From NCBI RefSeq assembly GCF_900100395.1, contig NZ_FNFB01000030.1:1-64000 (forward strand): a DNA stretch of 64,000 bases, read 5' to 3'. Positions 41,518-49,117 of the stretch are shown piece after piece. The notes under the pieces are model-generated. The model made no database searches and was not told the origin of the DNA. It saw nothing but the letters and a program-made list of their open reading frames with translations. The stretch's first letter is position 1. The number at the start of each line of letters is the position of its first letter. A program made the translations under genes and the position numbers. Origin of the DNA: Nonomuraea maritima. Lineage in GTDB: Bacteria > Actinomycetota > Actinomycetes > Streptosporangiales > Streptosporangiaceae.

Positions 41518-41964
41518 TCAGACGCCCGCGCGGATCGGCACCACGTTTCCCGCCGGGCCGTGGCGCGGCAGTGCGAACCAGGTGGCCTTGCCCACCAGGT
41601 CGGGCCGGGTGACGTAGCGCTGCGGGTGGCAGCCGTGGAAGCCGTCGGAGAGCCGGGCGACGATGCTGAGCCCGCGCCCGTGCTCGGCCGAAGCGTCCGC
41701 CTCCACCGGTTCGGGCAGCAGCGGGCTGCCGTCCACGACCACGCACATGACCTCGCGCGCGTCGGCGTGCAGGGCGAGCTCGTACGGGCCCTCGCCGTAC
41801 ATGAGGGCATTGGTCACCAGTTCGCTGACCATGAGCATCGCGTCGTCGACGAGGTCCGGAGCGAGGCCGAGCGCCGTCAGCTCGTCCCGGACGACGGATC
41901 GCGCGTGGCGGACGGTCCGCGGGTCGCCGGACAGCGGCCACACGTTCCGCGGCAGCCTGGTCAT
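41518..41964 (-). CDS. Anti-sigma-factor-like ATP-binding protein (HATPase_c_2)
   Basis: 148 residues from ATG 41964 with a GGAAGAAG site (the longer frame from 41994 is rejected). GHKL/RsbW-type fold: N-box DAMLMVSELVTNALMYGEGP, a VVVDGSPLLP strand and G-box GRGLSIVARLSDG. It lacks a kinase-type catalytic Cys/His motif, as usual for the family. It should inhibit a sigma factor or phosphorylate a STAS antagonist; neither target is adjacent. It lies 116 bp upstream of the SpoIIE phosphatase. Confidence 0.88.
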   Translation of the reverse strand: MTRLPRNVWPLSGDPRTVRHARSVVRDELTALGLAPDLVDDAMLMVSELVTNALMYGEGPYELALHADAREVMCVVVDGSPLLPEPVEADASAEHGRGLSIVARLSDGFHGCHPQRYVTRPDLVGKATWFALPRHGPAGNVVPIRAGV

Positions 41965-42140
41965 GGCGTCTTCTTCCCGTGTTTCGCGCAGCAAGAGAAC
42001 CTGCCTCTTGAGGGGGACGAATGCGGCTGTCGAAACCTGTACGCACGACAGGCCGTCACGGGTCGAATCTTCGGCGAGAAAACGTCATTCTTTTGCCGGA
42101 CGCCCGAAATCGGGAGAAAAGTACGGGTACGGACACCCGC

Positions 42141-42299
42141 ATGACGCTTGATGAACACAAACCGAAGAACGACCGCCGTCCTTCCGGGAACAACCGGCGG
42201 CCCGCGGAACCGGTACCCGCCGGACGCAAGGCGCTGGAGCAGGCGCTCTCCAAGGCCGGCATGAACCTCGAGGACCTCGTCCGCCCACCCTCCGGATGA
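42141..42299 (+). CDS. Small hypothetical protein
   Basis: 52 codons from ATG 42141. The reading MTLDEHKPKNDRRP ... ALEQALSKAGMNLEDLVRPP has a polar N terminus and an amphipathic C-terminal helix, and looks protein-like, but there is no good ribosome site and no recognised family. The strong terminator 56 bp after the stop supports a transcription unit ending here. Confidence 0.4.
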   Translation: MTLDEHKPKNDRRPSGNNRRPAEPVPAGRKALEQALSKAGMNLEDLVRPPSG

Positions 42300-42354
42300 G
42301 TCCCGCCCGGACGAGCCGCGGGCCCGTCCATGAGCTCCGGAGTCCCTGACCGCT

Positions 42355-42381
42355 GGGCCGTGGCGACGCACGCCACGGCCC
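42355..42381 (+). terminator. Hairpin terminator
   Basis: GGGCCGTGGCG and CGCCACGGCCC form a perfect 11-bp stem around ACGCA, followed by TTCC. It ends transcription from the small gene at 42141-42299 and protects the next gene. Confidence 0.75.
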
Positions 42382-42505
42382 TTCCCTCAGGCGCCACACA
42401 CGACAGCCGGGGTCAACGGCACGGACGTGACCCGTCCGGCGATCTCCGGCAGGGCGTCGGCCACCGCGTTCGCGATCGCCGCGGAGCACGTCAGCGGGGG
42501 TGACG

Positions 42506-42985
42506 ATGCAAACGTTCCTGCCCTATCCGGACTTCGCGGCCACGGCCGCGGTCCTCGACCCGCTGCGGCTGGGCAAGCAGCGGGTGGAGGTCCTGCAGGT
42601 GCTGCGCGCCCTCACCGTCCCCGGGTACGGCTGGCGGCACCACCCCGCCGCGAAGATGTGGACCGGCTACGAGGAGGCGCTCGTCCGGTACGGCCTGGAG
42701 ATCTGCCACCGCTGGCGACTGCTGGGCCGAGCCGACACCTGCGCCACGACGATGGCCGTCGAACTGGCCGAACTGCTCGGCACACCACTGGTCCGCACCC
42801 AAGCCGAACTCGCGGCAGCCGACGAACTGCCGCCCTGGCTCGGCGACCCGGCCCTGCACCTGAGCCACCGCTCCGCCCTGCTCCGCAAGGACCCCACCTT
42901 CTACCGCCCGGTGTTCGGCGACGAACCCGACGACCTCCCCTACGTCTGGCCCAAATCCAACCGCCCACCCCGCCACCCCACCTGA
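42506..42985 (+). CDS. MSMEG_6728-family protein (pyrimidine-dimer-glycosylase-like fold)
   Basis: 159 residues from ATG 42506 with GGGGG five bases upstream; GTG 42500 is an alternative. Family features: MQTFLPYPDF at the start, LDPLRLGKQRVEVLQVLRAL, HHPAAKMWTGYEEAL, and HRSALLRKDPTFYRPVF. The family is distantly related to T4 endonuclease V-like pyrimidine-dimer DNA glycosylases and may act in DNA repair; this has not been shown. It stands alone. Confidence 0.85.
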   Translation: MQTFLPYPDFAATAAVLDPLRLGKQRVEVLQVLRALTVPGYGWRHHPAAKMWTGYEEALVRYGLEICHRWRLLGRADTCATTMAVELAELLGTPLVRTQAELAAADELPPWLGDPALHLSHRSALLRKDPTFYRPVFGDEPDDLPYVWPKSNRPPRHPT

Positions 42986-43291
42986 CGCCTCCGCCCCGCT
43001 CCCACGTCCTTTTGGGTGGACGTGTGTGAGGCGAGCTCTTGTGGGTGTGCGGGTCCTTCGGGGTGGGGATGGTGCGCCGGCAGCCCGGTGGGCACGAGGT
43101 CCTCGGTGCCGGCGGCGCCGCACCCCCGTGGACGCGATGTGCCGCCGGTGCCCGCGTCCCCGTGTGGGCGAGGCCCTGTCCTTGGTGCCCGCACCCCCGT
43201 GTGGTGAGGTTCTGTGTACTTCCCTGGGAGTAGTGGGGGGCTCCCCCTTGGCGCCGATGACCGGGCGCGCGACACGATCTACTGTGCAGGG
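42986..43291. other. Intergenic region with degenerate direct repeats
   Basis: 306 bp. After the hairpin at 43003-43024, three loose copies of GGTGCC-N-GC(A/G)(C/T)CCCCGTG...GG recur at about 43105, 43147 and 43184 (period about 40 bp). On the minus strand they would encode Pro/His/Gly-rich low-complexity peptide, which is not credible as a gene. The promoter of the sensor kinase must be at the right end. Confidence 0.5.
43003..43024 (+). terminator. Hairpin after the MSMEG_6728-family gene
   Basis: CACGTCC (43003-43009) pairs with GGACGTG (43018-43024) around TTTTGGGT, 18 bp after the stop codon. Confidence 0.55.
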
Positions 43292-44572
43292 ATGAGGTCT
43301 GTGCGCGGATGGCGTCCCCTCGCGCTGGACGGCGCTCTCGCCGCGGCGGTGTTCGTGCTGCTGGGGGTGACCGTGTCGGCCGTCCCGGGTGCGGTGGTCC
43401 TCGACGCGGCGGCGGCCTTCATCGGCTCGGCGGCGCTCGTGGCCTGGCGGCGGGCGCCGCTGGTGGCGGTGCTGGTCACCACGCCCTGCATGCTGGTGCT
43501 GGCGGTGCACCTGCAGCCGGGCCCGACGGCCGCGTTCCCCGTCCTGCTGTCGGTGTTCGCCGCCGCACGGGCCGGTCACCTGCTGATCCCGGCGCTGGCG
43601 GGGGTGGCGTTCCTCGGGGGCACTCTGGCGGTGAACCTGGCCGCCCCCGCTCCCGGGCAGTCCGTGCAGGAGATCACACAGGACTCCACGCTGCTGCTCG
43701 GCTGGTTCGTGGCCGCGACGGTGGCGGGCACGGTGAGCCGGCACCGGCAGGCGTACCTGGAGCAGGTCGAGCAGCGTGCCCTGGAGGCCGAGCGGACCCG
43801 CGAGGAAGTGGCGCGCCGCCGCGCGGGCGAGGAACGCCTGCGGATCGCCAGGGAGCTGCACGACTCGCTCACCCACAGCATCTCGATCATCAAGGTGCAG
43901 GCGGGCGTGGCCGTCCACCTGGCACGTAAGCGCGGGGACGAGGTGCCCGCGGCGCTGCTCGCCATCCAGGAGGCCGGCAGCGACGCCATGCGCGAGCTGC
44001 GCGCCACCCTGGAGATCCTGCGCGACCCCGACCAGGACGACGACCAGGACACAGATCCGGTCCTCGACCAGGACACGGGTCCTGGCACCGGCCGGGACAC
44101 CGAACCGGGCTCCGGCCAGGGCACCGCCCGGGACATCGAGCCGGGCTCCGGCCAGGGCACCGAACCGCTTACCGGTCCGCGCGCGAGCGGGCTCGACCGG
44201 CTGGGTGATCTCGTCGACCGTGCCCGCTCGACCGGCCTGCCCGCCACGGTGACGGTCAGCGGCGAGCGCCGCACGCTGCCCGCCGCGGTCGACCGGGCCG
44301 CGTACCGGATCGTGCAGGAGGCCCTCACGAACGTGACCAGGCACGCGGGCCGCGCCGCCGCGAGCGTGCGCATCGACTACGCCGGCACGGAGCTGGTCGT
44401 GCAGGTGGACGACGACGGCCTGGCCACCCCGGACGCCCCGCCCGTGCCCGGCGTCGGCCTGACCGGCATGCGCGAACGCGTCACCGCCCTCGGCGGCCGA
44501 TTGCGCGCCGAACCCCGCCCCGGTGGCGGCTTCACCGTCCGCGCGGAGCTGCCCCTGGGAGACCCGTCGTGA
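43292..44572 (+). CDS. Sensor histidine kinase (NarL/DesK type)
   Basis: 426 residues from ATG 43292. Four to five helices in residues 1-150, a coiled coil (QAYLEQVEQRALEAERTREE), the HisKA_3 box with the phospho-His (RIARELHDSLTHSISII) and a HATPase domain (REIVQEALT-like RIVQEALTNVTRHAG, then VDDDGLATPD and GVGLTGMRERVTALGG). Between them, residues about 243-290 form an Asp/Thr/Gly/Pro-rich linker with tandem EPGSGQGT repeats not usual for the family. It is coupled to the response regulator by a GTGA overlap. Confidence 0.93.
   Translation: MRSVRGWRPLALDGALAAAVFVLLGVTVSAVPGAVVLDAAAAFIGSAALVAWRRAPLVAVLVTTPCMLVLAVHLQPGPTAAFPVLLSVFAAARAGHLLIPALAGVAFLGGTLAVNLAAPAPGQSVQEITQDSTLLLGWFVAATVAGTVSRHRQAYLEQVEQRALEAERTREEVARRRAGEERLRIARELHDSLTHSISIIKVQAGVAVHLARKRGDEVPAALLAIQEAGSDAMRELRATLEILRDPDQDDDQDTDPVLDQDTGPGTGRDTEPGSGQGTARDIEPGSGQGTEPLTGPRASGLDRLGDLVDRARSTGLPATVTVSGERRTLPAAVDRAAYRIVQEALTNVTRHAGRAAASVRIDYAGTELVVQVDDDGLATPDAPPVPGVGLTGMRERVTALGGRLRAEPRPGGGFTVRAELPLGDPS
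44096..44167 (+). repeat. Two 36-bp tandem repeats inside the kinase linker
   Basis: Copies at 44096-44131 and 44132-44167 share GAGCCGGGCTCCGGCCAGGG (first copy with GAA for GAG) and encode D-x-EPGSGQGT. More degenerate copies precede them. In-frame repeat number may vary between strains and change linker length. Confidence 0.8.
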
Positions 44573-45231
44573 TCCGTGTGTTGCTCGTGGACGACCAGGC
44601 GCTCATCCGAGCCGGTTTCCGTGCGCTGCTGGACGCCGAGGAGGACATCGAGGTCGTCGCCGAGGCCGCCGACGGGGAGCAGGCCGTGGCGCTGGCCCTC
44701 GAACACCGCCCCGACGTGGCCCTCGTCGACGTGCAGATGCCCGTCATGGACGGCATCGAGGCCACCCGGCGGATCGCCGCCGACGAGCGGCTGAGCGACG
44801 TCCACGTGGTGATCCTGACCAACTACGGCCTCGACGCGTACGTGTTCGAGGCCCTGCGCGCGGGCGCGGGCGGCTTCATGGTGAAGGACACCGAGCCCGC
44901 CGACCTGCTCCAGGGCGTCAGGGTGGCGGCCAGGGGCGACGCCCTGCTGTCCCCGTCGATCACCAGAAGGCTGATCGGCGAGTTCGTGGCCCGCCGCCCC
45001 CAGCCCGACGCCGGCGGGCTCGACGTGCTCACCAACCGCGAACGCGAGGTGACCGCCCTGGTCGCGCGCGGCATGTCCAACGACGAGATCGCCGCCCACA
45101 TGGTGATCAGCCCGACCACCGCCAAGACGCACGTCAGCCGGTCGATGACCAAGCTCGGCGCCCGCGACCGCGCCCAGCTGGTGGTTCTCGCGTACGAGTC
45201 CGGCCTGGTGACCCCCCGCCCCCGCCGCTGA
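44569..45231 (+). CDS. NarL/LuxR-family response regulator
   Basis: 220 residues from GTG 44569. Receiver: IRVLLVDDQALIRAGFRALL with the acidic pair, phospho-acceptor Asp in PDVALVDVQMPVMDG, Thr/Ser in VVILTNYGLD and Lys in FMVKDTEP. C-terminal HTH_LuxR: LTNREREVTALVARGMSND EIAAHMVISPTTAKTHVSR. It forms a two-component pair with the kinase whose gene it overlaps. Targets are unknown; the redox operon that starts 41 bp downstream is a candidate. Confidence 0.95.
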   Translation: MIRVLLVDDQALIRAGFRALLDAEEDIEVVAEAADGEQAVALALEHRPDVALVDVQMPVMDGIEATRRIAADERLSDVHVVILTNYGLDAYVFEALRAGAGGFMVKDTEPADLLQGVRVAARGDALLSPSITRRLIGEFVARRPQPDAGGLDVLTNREREVTALVARGMSNDEIAAHMVISPTTAKTHVSRSMTKLGARDRAQLVVLAYESGLVTPRPRR

Positions 45232-45272
45232 TCGCGCGACGGGGATACTGAAGGGAGATCCAGGAGGGTTTC

Positions 45273-45872
45273 GTGAACGTCATCTCGCGCGGTTTCCACG
45301 GCAGACGCAGGGACGAAGGCGACCGCCTGCCACCCGGCCAGTACCTGGTGGAGGACTTCCCCGTGCTGTCGGCGGGGCCGACGCCGCGGGTGCCCCTCGA
45401 CCGGTGGGAGTTCGCCATCGACACCGAGGCGGGCGTCACCCACCGCTGGTCGTGGCCGGAGTTCCAGGCCCTGCCCCAGGAGACGCCGACGGTCGACATC
45501 CACTGCGTCACCGAGTGGTCCAAGCTGGACACCTCCTGGGAGGGCGTCTCGCTCGACGTGCTGTTCGAGGACGTCGACACCGACGCCTCGTACGCGCTCG
45601 TCTACTCCTACGGCGGCTACACCACCAACCTGCCGCTGGAGGACCTCCTCGACGGCAAGGCGTGGATCGCGCACCGCTTCGACGGCGAGGAGCTGGAGCC
45701 CCGTCACGGCGGCCCGGCGCGGCTGATCGTGCCGCACCTGTACTTCTGGAAGTCCGCGAAGTGGGTGCGCGGCATCCGCCTGCTGGACGACGACCACCCT
45801 GGCTTCTGGGAGACCGCCGGCTACCACAACTACGGCGACCCATGGCGCGAGCAGCGCTACGAGGGCGACTGA
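45273..45872 (+). CDS. Soluble sulfite-oxidase-like molybdoprotein
   Basis: 199 residues from GTG 45273 with AGGAGGG upstream. The Mo-pterin domain shows PTVDIHCVTEWSKLDTSWEG, where the Cys should ligate Mo, then ALVYSYGGYTTNLPLEDLL and HLYFWKSAKWVRGIRLLDDD. It lacks a signal peptide and membrane segments, unlike the enzyme at 24571. Together with the following FAD reductase it could form a cytoplasmic oxidoreductase; the substrate is unknown. Stop overlaps the next ATG. Confidence 0.9.
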   Translation: MNVISRGFHGRRRDEGDRLPPGQYLVEDFPVLSAGPTPRVPLDRWEFAIDTEAGVTHRWSWPEFQALPQETPTVDIHCVTEWSKLDTSWEGVSLDVLFEDVDTDASYALVYSYGGYTTNLPLEDLLDGKAWIAHRFDGEELEPRHGGPARLIVPHLYFWKSAKWVRGIRLLDDDHPGFWETAGYHNYGDPWREQRYEGD

Positions 45873-46597
45873 TGCCCCGCCTGACCTGGCAGGCCGCCGA
45901 GCTCGTGACGAGCACGCCCGAGACCGGCACCGCGCGCACGCTGCGCCTGCGGGTGCCCGGCTGGCGGGGGCACCTCGCGGGCCAGCACGTCGACGTCCGG
46001 CTGACCGCCGAGGACGGCTACAGCACGCGGCGCAGCTACTCGCTGGCCGGTCCCGCCGACGGCGAGTTCCTCGACCTGACGGTGGAGTCCGTGCCGGACG
46101 GCGAGGTGTCGCCGTACCTGACCGAGATCATGCGACCCGGCGACCAGGTCGAGATCCGCGGCCCGGTGGGCGGCTGGTTCGTCTGGCGGCCGGGCGGCGA
46201 CCGGCCGGTGCTGCTGGTGGCCGGCGGGTCCGGCATCGTGCCGCTGATGGCCATGGTGCGGGCGCGCCGCCAGGCGGGCAGCGACACGCCGTTCAGGCTG
46301 GTCTACTCGGTACGCGGCCCAGACAACGTCTACTACGCCGACGAGCTGCGCCGCCCCGACCCCGGGCTGGACGTCTCCTACCTGTACACGAGGTCGGTCC
46401 CCGAGGGCGTGTCCCGGCCGGCGGGCCGCGTCACGCAGGCCGACCTGGCCGAGGCAGGCCGGCCGGCCGCGCTCGCGCCCGACTGCTACGTGTGCGGCCC
46501 GACGGGCTTCGTGGAGACGGCGGCCGACCTGCTGCTCGCGCTCGGCCACGCGCCCGAGCGCATCAGAACCGAACGTTTCGGCCCGAGCGGAGGCTGA
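45872..46597 (+). CDS. FAD/NAD(P)-binding ferredoxin-reductase-like protein
   Basis: 241 residues from ATG 45872 (TGATG overlap). FNR fold: RRSYSLAGPADG (FAD binding), GPVGGWFVWRPGGDRPVLLVAGGSGIVPLM (NAD(P)H, shown as adjacent motifs GPVGGWFVW and LLVAGGSGIVPLM), and YVCGPTGFVETAA. No 2Fe-2S domain is fused. It should pass electrons from NAD(P)H to the sulfite-oxidase-like partner. Confidence 0.9.
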   Translation: MPRLTWQAAELVTSTPETGTARTLRLRVPGWRGHLAGQHVDVRLTAEDGYSTRRSYSLAGPADGEFLDLTVESVPDGEVSPYLTEIMRPGDQVEIRGPVGGWFVWRPGGDRPVLLVAGGSGIVPLMAMVRARRQAGSDTPFRLVYSVRGPDNVYYADELRRPDPGLDVSYLYTRSVPEGVSRPAGRVTQADLAEAGRPAALAPDCYVCGPTGFVETAADLLLALGHAPERIRTERFGPSGG

Positions 46598-46598
46598 C

Positions 46599-46865
46599 AT
46601 GACGCAGGAACACCTCGACGGCAACACCCTGGCCGGTCCGCTGAGTGAGATCTTCGCCGTGGACGTGACCACCGCCACCGGCCGCTGCGCGAGCTGCGGG
46701 ATGTCGGGGCCGATCGGCGCCCTGCACGTCTACGGCCCCGATCCGGGTCTGGTGGGCCGCTGCCCCGGCTGCGAGGAGGTCGTCCTGCGGCTCGTCCGCG
46801 GTCCAGGCTCGGCCTGGCTCGATCTGCGCGGCACGATCTCCTTGAAGGTTCACCTGCCGGACTGA
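46599..46865 (+). CDS. DUF6510-family zinc-ribbon protein
   Basis: 88 residues; the start overlaps the previous stop region (one base between). Two CxxC pairs, RCASCGMSG and GRCPGCEEV, form a zinc ribbon about 30 residues apart. The family regularly accompanies this oxidoreductase/reductase pair, so it is probably a small accessory or electron-transfer subunit; that role is inferred only from the association. Confidence 0.82.
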   Translation: MTQEHLDGNTLAGPLSEIFAVDVTTATGRCASCGMSGPIGALHVYGPDPGLVGRCPGCEEVVLRLVRGPGSAWLDLRGTISLKVHLPD

Positions 46866-46954
46866 GCGCACGGCGCTGAGCTGGCTTGAGTACACTCAGG
46901 CCCGTTCAACGGCTCGTGGGGCGTGGCCCTCGGCCTCATCCCTGTGGGAGTCAC

Positions 46955-48361
46955 GTGAGCAGCGGGCTTGTCGACGCGCCACCTTCCGAGTCCGGCGTAC
47001 CGCCCAGGCGGCGGCGCCGCTGGGTGCGCTGGGTGGTCGGCATCACCCTTGCGGTCGTCCTCGTGGTCGTGGGCGCGACCGTGAGCATCACCGCCATGCT
47101 GACCGGAAACGTCACGCATGAAGACGTCAGCGAGGCCGACCTGGGCGCGACCCGCCCGCCGAAGGTCGCCACCTCTGCGATGAACGTCCTGGTCGTCGGC
47201 TCCGACCAGCGCGACGGCAAGAACGCCAAGTACGGCCACAGCATCGCGGGCGAGCGCACCGACACGATCATGCTGGTCCACGTGTCGTCGGAACGCGACA
47301 ACGCGATGGTGGTGAGCTTCCCGCGCGACTCGCTGGTGCAGCTGCCGGCGTGTCGCGGCACCAAGAAGTTCCCCGGCCAGCAGGCCCACCTCGGGATGAT
47401 CAACGAGTCGTTCAACTCCGGCGGCATCGGCTGCACGTGGAAGACGATCGAGTCGCTCACCCGCATCCGCATCGACCACTACGTGAAGGTCGACTTCACC
47501 GGCTTCAAGAGCATGGTCAACGCGGTCGGCGGCGTCCAGGTCTGCCTGCCCGAGCCGGTCGACGACAAGAAGGCGCTGCTCCGCCTGCCCGCCGGTCGCC
47601 AGACGCTGAACGGCGAGCAGGCGCTCGGCTACGTCCGCGCCCGCTACAGCCTGGGCGACGGCTCCGACATCGGGCGCATCCAGCGGCAGCAGATGTTCAT
47701 CGCGTCGATGATCAAAAAGGTGATGAGCGGCGACACGCTCACGAACCCGACGCGGCTCTACAACGTGCTCAACGCCGGCACCAAGGCGGTCACGACCGAC
47801 AGCGGCCTGACGCCGGGCGTCATGCTCGATCTCGCGACGAGCCTCAAGGGCATCGACATCGGGAGCATCCGCTTCATCACGACGCCGTGGCACTACTCCC
47901 TCACCCAGCCGGGCCGGGTCGAGTGGGTGCAGCCGCAGGCCAGGAAGCTGTTCCAGATCGTCGCGAAGGACCAGAGCGTCGAGGGCGTCAAGGGTGGCCA
48001 GACCAAGGTCGGACGTTCCAAGATCACAGTCGAGGTGCGGAACGGCACCTGGCGTAGCGGCCTGGCCACCGAGGTGGCGGCAGTGCTGGAGCAGCGCGGG
48101 TACCACATCGCCAAGACCGGCGACACCGCCAAGAAGCCTCAGGCGAAGACCACGATCATGTACGGCCCCACCGGCGAGACCCGCGTGCCGACGCTGTCGA
48201 ACGACATCATCAAGGCCACTACGAGGCAGCTTCCCGCGGCGCGGACCAACCGGCTCGTGCTGGTGATCGGCGACGACTGGAAGAGCCTCAAGCCGCAGCG
48301 CGCCGACGACACCGAAGCGATCAAGGGCTTCGACGCGACCCACGACACGTGCGCCGCCTGA
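46955..48361 (+). CDS. LytR-CpsA-Psr (LCP) family cell-wall ligase with LytR_C domain
   Basis: 468 residues from GTG 46955, five bases after GGGAG. One transmembrane helix (about 32-55) after a basic PPRRRRRWVRW stretch. The LCP domain shows MNVLVVGSDQRDG, RTDTIMLVHVS, VVSFPRDSLVQLP and GALGYVRARYSLGDGSD-like EQALGYVRARYSL, with the catalytic Arg and Asp residues. A C-terminal LytR_C domain (VEVRNGTWRSGLATEVAAVL) follows. It attaches teichoic-acid-like or arabinogalactan-like polymers to peptidoglycan. A second LCP gene is at 59822. Confidence 0.93.
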   Translation: MSSGLVDAPPSESGVPPRRRRRWVRWVVGITLAVVLVVVGATVSITAMLTGNVTHEDVSEADLGATRPPKVATSAMNVLVVGSDQRDGKNAKYGHSIAGERTDTIMLVHVSSERDNAMVVSFPRDSLVQLPACRGTKKFPGQQAHLGMINESFNSGGIGCTWKTIESLTRIRIDHYVKVDFTGFKSMVNAVGGVQVCLPEPVDDKKALLRLPAGRQTLNGEQALGYVRARYSLGDGSDIGRIQRQQMFIASMIKKVMSGDTLTNPTRLYNVLNAGTKAVTTDSGLTPGVMLDLATSLKGIDIGSIRFITTPWHYSLTQPGRVEWVQPQARKLFQIVAKDQSVEGVKGGQTKVGRSKITVEVRNGTWRSGLATEVAAVLEQRGYHIAKTGDTAKKPQAKTTIMYGPTGETRVPTLSNDIIKATTRQLPAARTNRLVLVIGDDWKSLKPQRADDTEAIKGFDATHDTCAA

Positions 48362-48379
48362 CCTCAGAGATGCGCGTCA

Positions 48380-48407
48380 GGGCACGGTGACCTGGTCGCC
48401 CGTGCCC
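48380..48407. terminator. Bidirectional terminator between LCP and DUF3073 genes
   Basis: GGGCACGG pairs with CCGTGCCC, and GACC with GGTC inside it, between two convergent stop codons. Confidence 0.7.
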
Positions 48408-48424
48408 CGCGAGGCGAAACCGCG

Positions 48425-48595
48425 TCAGCGCGCGCGTTCAGGGTCTTGCTCGGACGACGTGGGCGGGTAGATCTCCTCGCGTCGTACGTCAGCGCCCAGC
48501 TCCTCGCGGAGCCGGTCGTAGTCGATGTTGTGGTTCGTGTACTTCAACTGGCGAGCGACCTTCGTCTGCTTCGCCTTGGCTCTTCCTCGACCCAT
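48425..48595 (-). CDS. DUF3073-family small basic protein
   Basis: 56 residues from ATG 48595 with GGGAG five bases upstream; below usual length cut-offs. It reads MGRGRAKAKQTKVARQLKY, then NIDYDRLREELGAD and EEIYPPTSSEQDP. The family is nearly universal in actinobacteria, starts with MGRGRAKAK, and is highly expressed with unknown role, possibly nucleic-acid binding given its basic N terminus. It is divergent from the ArsR gene. Confidence 0.92.
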   Translation of the reverse strand: MGRGRAKAKQTKVARQLKYTNHNIDYDRLREELGADVRREEIYPPTSSEQDPERAR

Positions 48596-48683
48596 GGCTA
48601 CTCCCTAGTCCCCGCTGTGCATGCTACCCAACAAGCTTACGACTTGAAGAATTATGCAACTGCGCTGGATTAGTCTGGACGAT

Positions 48684-49016
48684 ATGCACGTGGAGGTCCA
48701 TCAGGCCAAGGCCGACTTCTTCCGAACGCTCGGCCACCCCGCTCGCATCCGAGTGTTGGAGCTACTCCAGGAAGGGCCGCTTCCCGTCAGGGATCTCCTG
48801 GCCCAGATCGACATCGAGGCGTCCAGCCTCTCGCAACAGCTCGCCGTCCTGCGCAGGGCGGGGATCGTGAGTGCCATCCGTGAGGGCAGCACCGTGGTCT
48901 ACACGCTGGCCACACCGGAGCTTGCCGACCTGCTCGACGTCGCCCGGCGCATCCTCACCGACATGCTCGCCGACCAGGGAGCCCTGCTCGCCGAGCTGCG
49001 GGCCGAGGTCACCTAG
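48684..49016 (+). CDS. ArsR-family regulator
   Basis: 110 residues from ATG 48684 (MHVEVHQAKADFFRTLGHPA); an in-frame ATG at 48654 lies in the promoter region of DUF3073. Winged HTH: RIRVLELLQEGPLPVRDLLAQ and SSLSQQLAVLRRAGIVSAIREG, then STVVYTLATPELA. There are no cysteines, so a typical metal thiolate site is absent and the ligand is probably not As or Cd. Target unknown; menB is downstream. Confidence 0.88.
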   Translation: MHVEVHQAKADFFRTLGHPARIRVLELLQEGPLPVRDLLAQIDIEASSLSQQLAVLRRAGIVSAIREGSTVVYTLATPELADLLDVARRILTDMLADQGALLAELRAEVT

Positions 49017-49117
49017 GGGGGCCGTACGCGGACACGTCGTCGCCGTGCCGCCCCAACCGGACGGCGACGCCGTGCTCCCAGCACGTCGCGAAAGAGGCAT
49101 CCGTTAGGCTCTCGCCC

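Noticed and set aside
42940..43275. Minus-strand 111-codon open frame rich in Pro, His and Gly
   Set aside because: Low complexity, produced by degenerate DNA repeats, no ribosome site, overlaps the terminator hairpin.
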